Of a stretch of DNA of 64,000 bases, positions 8,293 to 16,973 are shown piece after piece. Both the position numbers and the translations under genes were made by a program. The stretch spans positions 1,302,001 to 1,366,000 of the forward strand of contig NZ_CP039291.1 of assembly GCF_004798685.1 (NCBI RefSeq), in the 5' to 3' direction. Source of the DNA: Cellulomonas shaoxiangyii. Lineage in GTDB: Bacteria; Actinomycetota; Actinomycetes; Actinomycetales; Cellulomonadaceae. Within the stretch, counting starts at the first letter, position 1; every line of letters starts with the position of its first letter. The notes under the pieces were generated by a model. The model ran no database searches. It was not told the DNA's origin and saw only the letters and a program-made list of their open reading frames with translations.

Positions 8293-9503
8293 GGTCGGTG
8301 AACCTCGCTCTCCAGGTGGTGCAGGTCGTCGGCGAGCCGCTGGAGGCCCGCGTCGTCGGTGGGGGGCGGTCCGTACAGCAGCTGCTCCACGTCGCGGGAG
8401 GGGCGCCCGGACGCACGCGCCACGGCGTCCACGAGCGCCGGCGCCGGCGTGGACCGGGCCAGGCCCAGACGCTGCGCGCTCCGGGTCGCGGTACCGGCGC
8501 GCAGGGCCGCCGCGGCGTGCCCGTGCGCCCGCCCCCTCCGGTACAGCCGCCCGCGCCCGCGCGTGGCCTCCGCGGAGCGGACCACGACGGGCAGCGGCTC
8601 GGAGACGACCGGCCCGAGCCGGCGGGCGCGCCACACGACGACGACGGCGAGCACGAGCAGGAGCCAGAGCGCGACGGGCCGCACCCACGGCACGAGGTCG
8701 GTCAGCGACGCGCCGGCGTCGTCCGTCCCGCCCGTGCCGACGTCGTCGAGGCTGGGCAGGTACCAGACCAGGTGGTCGTGCCGGCCGAGGGTGCGCAGCG
8801 CGAGCGCGGCGTTGCCCTCCTGCGCGATCGCGTCGTTCGTGAGCGGTGTCAGGTCGGACAGCGCGGTGACGCGACGCCCCTCCTGCTCGAGCACCACGTA
8901 CGCGCCCTCGGCGGCGCCGGCCGCGGGCGGGAAGCAGACGGTCGCCTCACCGGCGAGGTCCTCCACGGACCCGCCCGCGACGACGGCACCGGCGGCGCGG
9001 GCGTCGGGGTCGTCGCACGCCGCCTGCCGGACGCCGCGGGGGGACACGTCGCCCCCCGCCGTCAGCTCCGGCGCCACGAGGGACAGCGCCCACCCGGCGT
9101 CCACGAGCACGAGGTCGTTCTCGAGCGCGGCGATGCGGTCCACCTGCTCGGCGAGCAGCCACACGTCACCGACGACGAGGACGGTGCCGCCGCGCGCGGC
9201 AGCGGCCTCGGCCTCGGCGGTGGTGCGGACGTACTCGACCTCCACCCCGCGGCGCTCGAGCACCTGTGCGAGCGCCCGGGTGCCGGCGCCGCCGGCGTTG
9301 TCCGGTGCCCCGGGCGTGGTGCTGGACGGGGGCGCGGGCAGCAGCAGGACGAGCACGCCGACCAGCAGCACCGCGGCGACGGCGAGCCACGGGCGGGCGC
9401 GTCGCCACGTGCCGGCGGCCCGGGTGCGGCCCGTCGTGCCGTCCCCGAGGACCTCGCCCGGGCGCAGCGGCACGGTCGTGGGCCCCGTGGTGGGTGCGCT
9501 CAT
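8289..9503 (-). CDS. DUF4350 domain-containing membrane protein
   Basis: A 404-residue protein with a first membrane segment at about residues 37-55 (PWLAVAAVLLVGVLVLLLPAP), an extracytoplasmic DUF4350 domain containing NAGGAGTRALAQVLERRGVEVE and GTVLVVGDVWLLAE, and a second membrane segment at about residues 275-295, followed by an Arg-rich cytoplasmic tail. DUF4350 proteins are found next to MoxR/DUF58 genes and their biochemical role is not known. It starts with ATG in a 4-nt overlap with the DUF4129 gene and overlaps the moxR start, so the operon is tightly coupled. Confidence 0.88.
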   Translation of the reverse strand: MSAPTTGPTTVPLRPGEVLGDGTTGRTRAAGTWRRARPWLAVAAVLLVGVLVLLLPAPPSSTTPGAPDNAGGAGTRALAQVLERRGVEVEYVRTTAEAEAAAARGGTVLVVGDVWLLAEQVDRIAALENDLVLVDAGWALSLVAPELTAGGDVSPRGVRQAACDDPDARAAGAVVAGGSVEDLAGEATVCFPPAAGAAEGAYVVLEQEGRRVTALSDLTPLTNDAIAQEGNAALALRTLGRHDHLVWYLPSLDDVGTGGTDDAGASLTDLVPWVRPVALWLLLVLAVVVVWRARRLGPVVSEPLPVVVRSAEATRGRGRLYRRGRAHGHAAAALRAGTATRSAQRLGLARSTPAPALVDAVARASGRPSRDVEQLLYGPPPTDDAGLQRLADDLHHLESEVHRP

Positions 9504-10198
9504 CCGGCGTCCCCGCCCGCACGTCCGCCGGCCCGCACGCCGGCCGTCGCGCCGGCCGCGGCGCCGCCCGCGCCGGCCGCTGCGCCGCCCGCGCGGGCGG
9601 CGCGGACCGCGTCGTCCAGGTCCCGCATGAGGCGGTCGTCGTCGGGCGTGGCGCTGCGGTGGCCGTAGACGACGTCGTCGAACCGGTCGCCACCGCGGGC
9701 CAGCACGTCGGCAGCCCCGGGGAGCCTGCGCGCCGCGAGGCCGGCCGCCTCGTGCGCGGTCCGGCCCGGCCGCTCGTCGAGCACCCCGCGCTCCTCCAGC
9801 GACCGCACGACGGCACGGAACCGCTCCGCGACGGCCGTGGGCCAGTCCCCGGCGGCCGCGGCGGCATCGGCGGCAGCACGCAGGTCGTCGGCCGAGCGGC
9901 GGTCGTCCGCCGCGAGGACGGCGCGCGCACGCCGACGCGTCGTCAGGCCACCGCGGACGGGACCGGCGATCCACAGCGCGAGGAGCACGACCACCACGGC
10001 CACCCCGACGACGACGGCGAGCGCACCCGCCGGCGGCAGTCCGACGCCCTGCAGGCCCTCGAGCTGCTCGGCGACCCACGCCAGGAAGCGGTCGAGCAGG
10101 GACTCCTCCCGGCTGTAGGCGGGGTCGGCGAGCTCCTCGAGCACCCATCGGCGGGCTGTCGGCGCATCGGGCCGGACCGGTACCTCCAGCGGCCTCAC
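9500..10198 (-). CDS. DUF4129 domain-containing membrane protein
   Basis: A 232-residue protein with N-terminal PDAPTARRWVLEELADPAY..., one clear membrane segment (LAVVVGVAVVVVLLALWIAGP at about residues 50-70), and a C-terminal DUF4129 region with AAAAGDWPTAVAERFRAVVRSLEERGVLDERPGRTAHE. In other bacteria DUF4129 is fused to or encoded beside transglutaminase-like proteins in MoxR/DUF58 clusters; no transglutaminase is present here. The C-terminus is Ala/Gly-rich. GTG 10198 overlaps the upstream stop by 4 nt (GTGA). Confidence 0.87.
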   Translation of the reverse strand: MRPLEVPVRPDAPTARRWVLEELADPAYSREESLLDRFLAWVAEQLEGLQGVGLPPAGALAVVVGVAVVVVLLALWIAGPVRGGLTTRRRARAVLAADDRRSADDLRAAADAAAAAGDWPTAVAERFRAVVRSLEERGVLDERPGRTAHEAAGLAARRLPGAADVLARGGDRFDDVVYGHRSATPDDDRLMRDLDDAVRAARAGGAAAGAGGAAAGATAGVRAGGRAGGDAG

Positions 10199-11466
10199 GG
10201 CTCGCTCGCGGCGCGCGCCAGCTCGAGGTCGAGGCCCTCGCGGCGCATGCGGACGTCGACGTAGAGCAGCGCGACGACGGCCGCGAGGAACGACGTGGAG
10301 ATGGTGAGCCCGACGATGGTCGCGACGGCGGTGACGACGACGGTCACGGCCGTGGACCCCGTCGTGCCGACGAGCACGCCCGCGAGCAGGGAGGCGGGCA
10401 CGAGGAACAGGTACGTGACCACGGCGACGAGGATCGTGGCCAGCAGGTACGTGCCGAGCAGGCGCCAGAAGCTGCCGCGCGTCAGGCGCCACGCCCGCGC
10501 GACGGTGGCCCAGAACGGCTTGCCCTCGAGCATGAGCGCCGGCGGCACCAGCAGCGTGCGGACGGTGACCCAGACGAACGCGACGAGGACGAGCAGACCG
10601 CCCAGCAGCAGGACCACGAGCGCGGCCGCCTCCTGCTCCTGCGCGAACAGCAGCAGCGACAGCCCCACCCACGCGGCGACGACGACGAGCTCGACGAGCA
10701 GCACCAGCACCGCGAAGCCGAGCACCCACCACACGCGGGGCGAGCGCAGCACCTCGCGCAGGGCGACGTGCCGTCCCAGCACCGACCGGCTCACGGACAC
10801 GATGAGCAGACCGGTGAGGACGCTCGTCGCCGGCAGCAGGAGGGGCTGCGTCGCCGACTGCGCGAGGGAGACGGAGAAGAGCTCGCTGATCGCGCCCACG
10901 TCGGTGCCGGTGACGTCCGCACCGACGAGCGCGTCGCCGATGGCGGCCGCGACCAGCCCGGCGAGGTAGAGCTGCACGAGCGTCTGGAGCGCGACCGCCA
11001 CGGTCACGACGAGCGCCGCGAGACCGAACATGACCGCCGGGTTGGCGCGCACGGCGCGCACCGAGCCGTCGAGGATCTCGCCGAGCCCCAGCGGGCGCAG
11101 CGGGACGATCCCGGGCTGCAGGGCGGCCGGACGCCACGCGGGGACGGGTCCGCCAGGGCCGCGCCCGGCCGGTGCGCCCGGTTGCCCCCACGGCGCGCCC
11201 GGTGCCGTGCCGGGCCCACCCCAGCCCGCGGGCGACGCCGGCGCCCCCCAGCCGGACGGGGGCGGCGGTCCCGCCGGCCTCGCGCCCGGGGGCGGGGGCG
11301 GAGCGGGGTCCGCCCCGGCAGGCCCGGCCGCGCCGGGGGCAGAGGGGGCGGGGGCTGCGGCACCGGGAGCCGGGGGAGGAGGCGGCACGGAGTCGCCGGC
11401 CGGGGGACGCGCCGCGGGGCTGACCCAGGGCGCCGGGGACGTGCCGTCGTCCTGCGGTGCGGTCAT
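10195..11466 (-). CDS. Glycerophosphoryl diester phosphodiesterase membrane domain protein
   Basis: A 423-residue membrane protein. The first 125 residues are a Pro/Gly/Ala-rich disordered cytoplasmic stretch, then PGIVPLRPLGLGEILDGSVRAVRANPAVMFGLAALVV opens a series of six or so membrane helices typical of the GPDPase membrane domain family; there is no catalytic GDPD domain. It is the first gene of the operon ending in DUF58. ATG 11466 is preferred over an upstream in-frame codon because GGAG lies at good spacing before it. A -10-like CACGAT on the minus strand near 11513-11508 could start the operon mRNA. The function is unknown. Confidence 0.85.
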   Translation of the reverse strand: MTAPQDDGTSPAPWVSPAARPPAGDSVPPPPPAPGAAAPAPSAPGAAGPAGADPAPPPPPGARPAGPPPPSGWGAPASPAGWGGPGTAPGAPWGQPGAPAGRGPGGPVPAWRPAALQPGIVPLRPLGLGEILDGSVRAVRANPAVMFGLAALVVTVAVALQTLVQLYLAGLVAAAIGDALVGADVTGTDVGAISELFSVSLAQSATQPLLLPATSVLTGLLIVSVSRSVLGRHVALREVLRSPRVWWVLGFAVLVLLVELVVVAAWVGLSLLLFAQEQEAAALVVLLLGGLLVLVAFVWVTVRTLLVPPALMLEGKPFWATVARAWRLTRGSFWRLLGTYLLATILVAVVTYLFLVPASLLAGVLVGTTGSTAVTVVVTAVATIVGLTISTSFLAAVVALLYVDVRMRREGLDLELARAASEP

Positions 11467-11680
11467 GCTCTCCACGGCTCCTCGGTGCGTCGTGCGGGTC
11501 GGGGCCCATCGTGCCACGCGGCCGCCCGGCGACCGGGCAGGTCACAGGCGTCCGTGGACGAGCCGCGCGCACGGCGGGGTCGTGGTGGGGCCGTGGCCGG
11601 GCCGCCGCCGGGGGACGTCACCCGCACGCCTGCCCGCAGGTGCCCCCGGACGTGCGTCCGACGGTGAGATGATCACGCCC

Positions 11681-12364
11681 ATGAGGGGACGCGTGCTGGT
11701 GGTCGACGACGACACAGCCCTGGCGGAGATGATCGGCATCGTGCTGCGCTCGGAGGGCTTCGAGCCGGTGTTCTGCGAGGACGGCGACCAGGCGCTCGGC
11801 GTGTTCCGCCAGACGCAGCCGGACCTGGTCCTGCTCGACCTCATGCTCCCCGGGCGGGACGGCAACGAGGTGTGCCGGCTCATCCGGGCCGAGTCCGGCG
11901 TGCCGATCGTCATGCTCACCGCGAAGAGCGACACCGTCGACGTCGTGCTCGGCCTCGAGTCGGGTGCCGACGACTACATCTCCAAGCCGTTCAAGCCCAA
12001 GGAGCTCGTGGCCCGCGTCCGGGCGCGCCTGCGCCGCAGCGACGAGCCGGCACCGGAGCACCTGGCGATCGGCGACCTCACCATCGACGTCCCGGGGCAC
12101 CGCGTGGACCGCGCCGGCCGGCCGATCTCCCTGACCCCGCTCGAGTTCGACCTCCTCGTCGCGCTCGCGCGCAAGCCGTGGCAGGTGTTCACGCGCGAGG
12201 TGCTCCTGGAGAAGGTCTGGGGCTACCGCCACGCCGCCGACACCCGGCTCGTCAACGTCCACGTGCAGCGGCTGCGGTCCAAGATCGAGACGGACCCCGA
12301 GCGTCCCGAGATCGTCGTGACCGTGCGTGGCGTCGGCTACAAGGCGGGCGTGCAGGGGACGTGA
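11681..12364 (+). CDS. mtrA: Response regulator MtrA
   Basis: A 227-residue OmpR-family regulator almost identical in layout to mycobacterial MtrA: receiver domain with VVDDD and phospho-acceptor Asp53 in LVLLDLMLPG, the Lys of ADDYISKPFKPKELVARVRARLRR, then the winged-helix DNA-binding domain (ISLTPLEFDLLVALARKPWQVFTREVLLEKVWGYRHAADTR). It controls cell-wall and division genes with the kinase MtrB in actinobacteria. The start ATG 11681 has GATGAT 7 nt upstream; ATG 11669 (MITPMRGRV) is the alternative. mtrB starts 1 nt after its stop. Confidence 0.96.
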   Translation: MRGRVLVVDDDTALAEMIGIVLRSEGFEPVFCEDGDQALGVFRQTQPDLVLLDLMLPGRDGNEVCRLIRAESGVPIVMLTAKSDTVDVVLGLESGADDYISKPFKPKELVARVRARLRRSDEPAPEHLAIGDLTIDVPGHRVDRAGRPISLTPLEFDLLVALARKPWQVFTREVLLEKVWGYRHAADTRLVNVHVQRLRSKIETDPERPEIVVTVRGVGYKAGVQGT

Positions 12365-12365
12365 G

Positions 12366-14135
12366 GTGCGTGCCGTGGTCCGCGTGAGCGCCTGGCGGCG
12401 GCTCGGCCGCGTCCGCGCCGCGCGGCGCGTGCGCACGGTGGCGCGCTGGTGGCGCTCGTCGCTGCAGGTGCGCGTCCTGACGTCGACGCTCGCGATCGGG
12501 CTCGTCGCGCTGGCGCTGCTCGGCGTGTACGTCGGCGCGCGCATCAGCTCGGGCCTGTTCGACGCCCGTCGCGACCAGGTCCTCGAGGAGGGCGCGCGCA
12601 GCACGCAGCAGGCGCAGGACGTGTTCTCGTCCGCGACGGCGACCACGCGCGCCGACGTCCAGCAGCTGCTGCGCGACGTGACGCTCGCGCAGCGCAGCGG
12701 CGGGTCGGGCGAGCGCGAGGTGTTCCTGCTGCGCGCGCCGGGGCAGCAGTCGACGGTCGAGGTGGGCGCGACCGCCACGGACCGCTCCCTCGTGGACCTC
12801 GTCAGCCGCGAGCTCAAGGCGGCCACGGCCGGCGGCGGGCAGCAGTGGCAGTCGGTGACGGTGCCGAGCGCGGACGGCCGCGCGCAGCCGGGGATCGTCG
12901 TCGGGCAGGACGTGACGGTCCCGGTCGTCGGCACGTACCAGATGTTCTTCCTCTACAGCCTCGAGGCCGAGCAGGAGCGCCTCGACTTCCTGCTGCGCAC
13001 GCTCGCCCTCGCCGCGGCGGCGCTCGTCGTGCTGCTCGGCGCGATGACCTGGCTCGTCACGCGCCGCACGGTGCACCCCGTGCAGCAGGCCGCGCAGGTC
13101 GCGGAGCGGCTCGCCGACGGGCACCTGTCGGAGCGCATGACCGTCCGCGGCGGCGACGAGATGGCGCGGCTCGCGCGCTCGTTCAACGAGATGGCGGAGG
13201 GCCTGCAGGACCAGATCCGTCGCATGGAGGAGCTCTCGACCTTGCAGCGCCGGTTCGTCTCCGACGTGTCGCACGAGCTGCGGACGCCGCTGACGACGAT
13301 CCGGATGGCCGGCGAGGTCATCCACGCCTCCCGGGGCGACTTCGACCCGGCGGTCAAGCGGTCCGCGGAGCTGCTGCAGACCCAGCTCGACCGCTTCGAG
13401 GACCTGCTCGCCGACCTGCTGGAGATCAGCCGCTTCGACGCGGGTGCCGCCGTGCTCGACGCCGAGCGCCGCGACGTGCGCGACGTGGTGCTGCAGGCGG
13501 TCGAGCACACCACCGCGCTCGCCCAGCGGCGCGGCTCGTGGCTCAGCGTGCGGCTGACCGAGGAGCCGGCGACCGCCGACATCGACCCGCGGCGGGTCGA
13601 GCGCGTGCTGCGCAACCTGCTCGTGAACGCGGTCGAGCACGCGGACGGCAGCGACGTGGAGGTCGTCCTCGCGGTCGACTCCCAGGCGGTCGCGGTGACC
13701 GTGCGGGACCACGGCGTCGGCATGACGGAGCAGGAGGCGGCGCACGTGTTCGACCGGTTCTGGCGCGCCGACCCGGCGCGCGCCCGCACCACGGGCGGCA
13801 CCGGCCTGGGCCTGGCGATCTCGCTCGAGGACGCCCACCTGCACGGTGGCCGGCTGGAGGTGTGGGGGCGCCCCGGACGCGGTGCGTCCTTCCGCCTGAC
13901 CCTTCCGCGCCGCGCCGGCATCCGCCTCACGGGCTCCCCGCTGCCGCTCGTGCCGGACGAGGCCCCGGGGCCGGCCGGTGCCGCCCCGCTGTCCCGGACC
14001 GACCCCGCGGCGCTGCCGGAGCTGCTCGCCATGACCGGGGAGATCGCGGTCGTCGCGGACCTGCGCGACCCCGCCCGCGCGGACGTGCTCGGCGAGACCG
14101 GGCGCGCCCGCGCGGCAGCCGGCGGCGGCGCGTGA
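12366..14135 (+). CDS. mtrB: Sensor histidine kinase MtrB
   Basis: A 589-residue HAMP-type kinase of the MtrAB system. A first membrane segment (residues ~35-57), an extracytoplasmic sensor region of about 150 residues, a second membrane segment (LALAAAALVVLLGAMTWLV), a HAMP domain, the H-box FVSDVSHELRTPLTTIR with His303, N-box LLVNAVEHADG, and G-boxes DHGVGM and GGTGLGLAIS. The C-terminal tail extends about 60 residues beyond the ATPase domain. It is 1 nt downstream of mtrA and overlaps lpqB by 4 nt. In other actinobacteria LpqB modulates MtrB, which this arrangement supports. Confidence 0.95.
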   Translation: MRAVVRVSAWRRLGRVRAARRVRTVARWWRSSLQVRVLTSTLAIGLVALALLGVYVGARISSGLFDARRDQVLEEGARSTQQAQDVFSSATATTRADVQQLLRDVTLAQRSGGSGEREVFLLRAPGQQSTVEVGATATDRSLVDLVSRELKAATAGGGQQWQSVTVPSADGRAQPGIVVGQDVTVPVVGTYQMFFLYSLEAEQERLDFLLRTLALAAAALVVLLGAMTWLVTRRTVHPVQQAAQVAERLADGHLSERMTVRGGDEMARLARSFNEMAEGLQDQIRRMEELSTLQRRFVSDVSHELRTPLTTIRMAGEVIHASRGDFDPAVKRSAELLQTQLDRFEDLLADLLEISRFDAGAAVLDAERRDVRDVVLQAVEHTTALAQRRGSWLSVRLTEEPATADIDPRRVERVLRNLLVNAVEHADGSDVEVVLAVDSQAVAVTVRDHGVGMTEQEAAHVFDRFWRADPARARTTGGTGLGLAISLEDAHLHGGRLEVWGRPGRGASFRLTLPRRAGIRLTGSPLPLVPDEAPGPAGAAPLSRTDPAALPELLAMTGEIAVVADLRDPARADVLGETGRARAAAGGGA

Positions 14136-15796
14136 GCGCGCCCCGCCGCGTGCGGGCCGGGCTCGTCGCCGCGGCGTGCGCGGCCGCGCTCGCGGGGTGC
14201 GTCGCGCTCCCCACGTCCGGCCCCGTGGTGGCCGGGGACGGCCAGGTGAACGAGCCCGAGGGCATCGTCGTGCTCGCGCAGGGCCCCCAGGCCGACGCCG
14301 GCCCCGCCGACATCGTCGAGGGGTTCCTGCTCGCGGGCGCGGCCGAGGTCACCGGCGACTTCGTCGTGGCCCGGGAGTTCCTGGCCGGTGACGCGCGCTC
14401 CGAGTGGGACCCGACGGCGGGTGCGACGGTCGCCCGGTCGGTCGAGTTCGAGGCGACGAGCGAGACCCAGGTCACGGTGGAGCTCGACGTCGTGGGCAAG
14501 GTCGACGACGGCGGCCGGTTCGCCGAGACGTCGGCGGCCGCGCGCGAGTCCGCGCGGTTCGAGCTCGTGCAGGACGGCGACGGCGACTGGCGCATCACGC
14601 ACGCGCCCGACGGCGTCATCATCACGCCCGCCACCATGGACCAGCAGTACCGCGCGGTGACGCTCTGGTTCCTCACGCCGGACGCCGACATGCTCGTCCC
14701 CGAGGTCCGCTGGTTCCCGCAGCGCGACCGGAACCTGCCCACGGCCGTGGTCAAGGCCCTGCTCGCCGGCCCGTCCCCGTGGCTGCGTGACGCCGTGTCG
14801 AGCGCGGTGCCCGCCGGCGTCGAGCTCAAGCCGGAGGCCGTGCTCGTCGAGGGCGGCGTGGCGGAGGTCTCCCTGCAGCCGGTCGGCGTGGTGCAGGAGG
14901 CCGACCGCGGGCTCCTGCTCGCCCAGCTCGAGGAGTCCTTGCGTCCGCTGGGGATCGCGTCCGTGCAGGTCCGCGCCGGCGGCGTGGTGCTGGACGGCGG
15001 TGCGGCCGACGTGCCCACGGCCACCGGCGGCGAGCTCGAGGTGCTGGCGGGCGGCCGCGTCGTCTCGCTCACCGGTTCCGAGCCGGCACCCGTGGACGAC
15101 GTGGCGGCCGTCGAGGGCGCCGCGCCGCAGGGGCTGGCGCGCGGACGCGGCGACCTGAGGGTGGCGCTCGCGGACCCGGGCACGCTCGTCACCGTGCCCG
15201 CCGCCGGGCAGCCGGGCGAGGTGCTCGCGGCGGGCGCGGCTCTCGCGGCGCCGTCGGTGGACCGGCACGGCTGGGTGTGGACGGCGCGCACCTCGACCGC
15301 GGGCCCGCTCGTCGCGACACGCCCCGGCGCCGCGCCGGTCGACGTGACGGGCGACTGGCTCGCCGGCCGGACCGTCGACGCGCTGCGCGTCTCGGCGGAC
15401 GGCACGCGCATCGCGGTGGTCTCCAGCGGTCCCGACGGGGTGAGCCTCGACGTCGCGGGTGTCGTGCGGGACGAGTCCGCCGCACCGCTGCGGCTCGGCG
15501 CACCGGTCCGCGCCGGTGCGCGTCTCGCCCCGACCGGGGCGGTCGTGTGGGTCGACGACGTGACGCTCGCGGTGCTGGCGGAGGACGAGGCGGGGACGGT
15601 CCCGCACCTGGTGCCCGTCTCGGGGCGGAGCACGCCGCTGCCGGTCGTCGCCGGCGCGGCCGCGCTCGCGGCCGGGCGCGGCGAGCGGACCCTGCACGTC
15701 GTCACCGCCGACGGTGAGCTGCTGCGCTACGACGGGCGCACGTGGGTGACGGTGCCGGGCGCGACGGACGTGTCGGGCGCGGCCTTCCCCGGCTGA
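14132..15796 (+). CDS. lpqB: Lipoprotein LpqB
   Basis: A 554-residue lipoprotein with signal peptide APRRVRAGLVAAACAAALAGC, lipobox LAGC with Cys23 as the lipidated residue. Then come a GerMN-type domain region (EVRWFPQRDRNLPTAVVKALLAGPSPWL) and a C-terminal propeller-like part. LpqB interacts with MtrB and affects its signalling in mycobacteria and streptomycetes. It begins with GTG in a GTGA overlap with mtrB, so mtrA-mtrB-lpqB is one operon. It is anchored to the outer face of the membrane. Confidence 0.94.
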   Translation: MSAPRRVRAGLVAAACAAALAGCVALPTSGPVVAGDGQVNEPEGIVVLAQGPQADAGPADIVEGFLLAGAAEVTGDFVVAREFLAGDARSEWDPTAGATVARSVEFEATSETQVTVELDVVGKVDDGGRFAETSAAARESARFELVQDGDGDWRITHAPDGVIITPATMDQQYRAVTLWFLTPDADMLVPEVRWFPQRDRNLPTAVVKALLAGPSPWLRDAVSSAVPAGVELKPEAVLVEGGVAEVSLQPVGVVQEADRGLLLAQLEESLRPLGIASVQVRAGGVVLDGGAADVPTATGGELEVLAGGRVVSLTGSEPAPVDDVAAVEGAAPQGLARGRGDLRVALADPGTLVTVPAAGQPGEVLAAGAALAAPSVDRHGWVWTARTSTAGPLVATRPGAAPVDVTGDWLAGRTVDALRVSADGTRIAVVSSGPDGVSLDVAGVVRDESAAPLRLGAPVRAGARLAPTGAVVWVDDVTLAVLAEDEAGTVPHLVPVSGRSTPLPVVAGAAALAAGRGERTLHVVTADGELLRYDGRTWVTVPGATDVSGAAFPG

Positions 15797-15908
15797 CGCC
15801 CGCGGCCGACCTGCCGTCGGCAGACCCCAGCCCCGGCGGCACCCGCGGCGTCCCCCGGACCGCCGGTGCGTGACCCGCGTCGGCACGCGCGGTGCGCACG
15901 CTGTGCCG

Positions 15909-16727
15909 ATGACCGACCACCGCACGACCCCGTCGAGGAGTGCCCTGCGCACCGCCCGTGCCGCGCTCCGCGACCTGCTCGGGCTCGTCGTGCCCGTCGC
16001 GTGCGCCGGGTGCGGCCGCGAGGACGTGCCGTGGTGCCCGGTGTGCGCCGGGCTCCTCGCCGGACCGGCCCGGCGGTGCGAGCAGGACGCGCCGCGGCTC
16101 GACCTGGTCGACCGCACCCTCGTCCCGGTGTGGGCGGTGGCACCGTACGCCGGACCGGTCCGGGCGGCGGTCGGTGCGTGGAAGGACGGCGGGCGGGCGG
16201 ACCTCGACGCGGCGTTCGCCGCCGCGGTCGCCGCAGCCGGCCGGCAGGTCGCGCACGCGGGGCTGCCGCGGCCGCCCGGCGGGGAGGCGGTGCTCGTCGT
16301 CCCCGTGCCGTCGACCGCGGCCGCGCGCCGACGGCGCGGCCGGGCGCCGGTCGGCGCGCTCGCGGCCGGTGTGGCGGCGGGCCTGCGCTCGGGCGGCCGG
16401 TCCGCGACCGCGCGGCCCGCGCTGGCCCGCCGCGGTGGTGCGGACCTCGCCGGTCTCGGCGCGCGCGACCGGGTGCGCGCCGTCGCCGGGCGGGTGCACG
16501 TCCGCGCCCACCACGACGTGCGAGGCGTGGTCGTGGTCCTCGTCGACGACGTCCTGACGACCGGCGCGACCCTCGCGGCGTGCGTGCGCACCCTGCGCGA
16601 CGCGGGTGCCGACGTGGCCGGCTGCTGCGTGCTCGCGGCGACACCGTCGCCCTCCGCTCGCTCGCCCGCCGGCACCGCGACGCCGGTGGGTGTGCCGGCC
16701 GCCGACGGCGCGCGCCGGTCGCGTTGA
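15909..16727 (+). CDS. ComF family protein (phosphoribosyltransferase fold)
   Basis: A 272-residue protein with an N-terminal zinc-ribbon motif (CAGCGREDVPWCPVC, residues ~34-48) and a C-terminal PRTase domain with the PRPP loop VVVVLVDDVLTTGATLAAC. ComF in competent bacteria helps DNA uptake; in actinobacteria its role is not established. The position between lpqB and hpf is conserved in actinobacteria. ATG 15909 has CACGCT (15897-15902) 6 nt upstream and no Shine-Dalgarno, so it is probably transcribed separately as a leaderless mRNA rather than from the mtr operon. Confidence 0.88.
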   Translation: MTDHRTTPSRSALRTARAALRDLLGLVVPVACAGCGREDVPWCPVCAGLLAGPARRCEQDAPRLDLVDRTLVPVWAVAPYAGPVRAAVGAWKDGGRADLDAAFAAAVAAAGRQVAHAGLPRPPGGEAVLVVPVPSTAAARRRRGRAPVGALAAGVAAGLRSGGRSATARPALARRGGADLAGLGARDRVRAVAGRVHVRAHHDVRGVVVVLVDDVLTTGATLAACVRTLRDAGADVAGCCVLAATPSPSARSPAGTATPVGVPAADGARRSR

Positions 16728-16813
16728 CCGGGCGCGGGTCGCTGCCGCGCGCACGCGAGCGCCGGCCTTGACCTGGCCCCCCCGGCGGCGTGCGGCCGAG
16801 GCCCTCCGCGCGT

Positions 16814-16973
16814 TAGCGTGGTGCCCTGGGAACGACGCCCAGCGCGCCGTCCTCGCAGGTAGGACGTGCGCGCGGCGAGGAGGTGATGCCGCCCCCGTGC
16901 CCCTGACGGGGCCGCAGACGTATGTCCCGCCCGGGCGGGCGCAGCCCGCCCCTGACCTCCCCAGGAGGCCCCC
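16814..16973 (+). promoter_or_regulatory. Leader of hpf with a possible Shine-Dalgarno-sequestering hairpin
   Basis: A -10-like TAGCGT at 16814-16819 would give a leader of about 150 nt. It holds a six-codon open frame (ATG 16886 to TGA 16906) encoding MPPPCP behind a GAGGAGG run that is rather close to the ATG, then an 8-bp hairpin (16933-16940 with 16944-16951), then CCTCC (16956-16960) that can pair with the hpf Shine-Dalgarno GGAGG (16964-16968) across a 3-nt loop. Folding-based control is inference. Confidence 0.4.

Noticed and set aside
15805..15821. Terminator after lpqB
   Set aside because: Only a 6-bp stem (GCCGAC/GTCGGC) is present, which is weak at this GC content; ComF-like transcription is better explained by its own -10.
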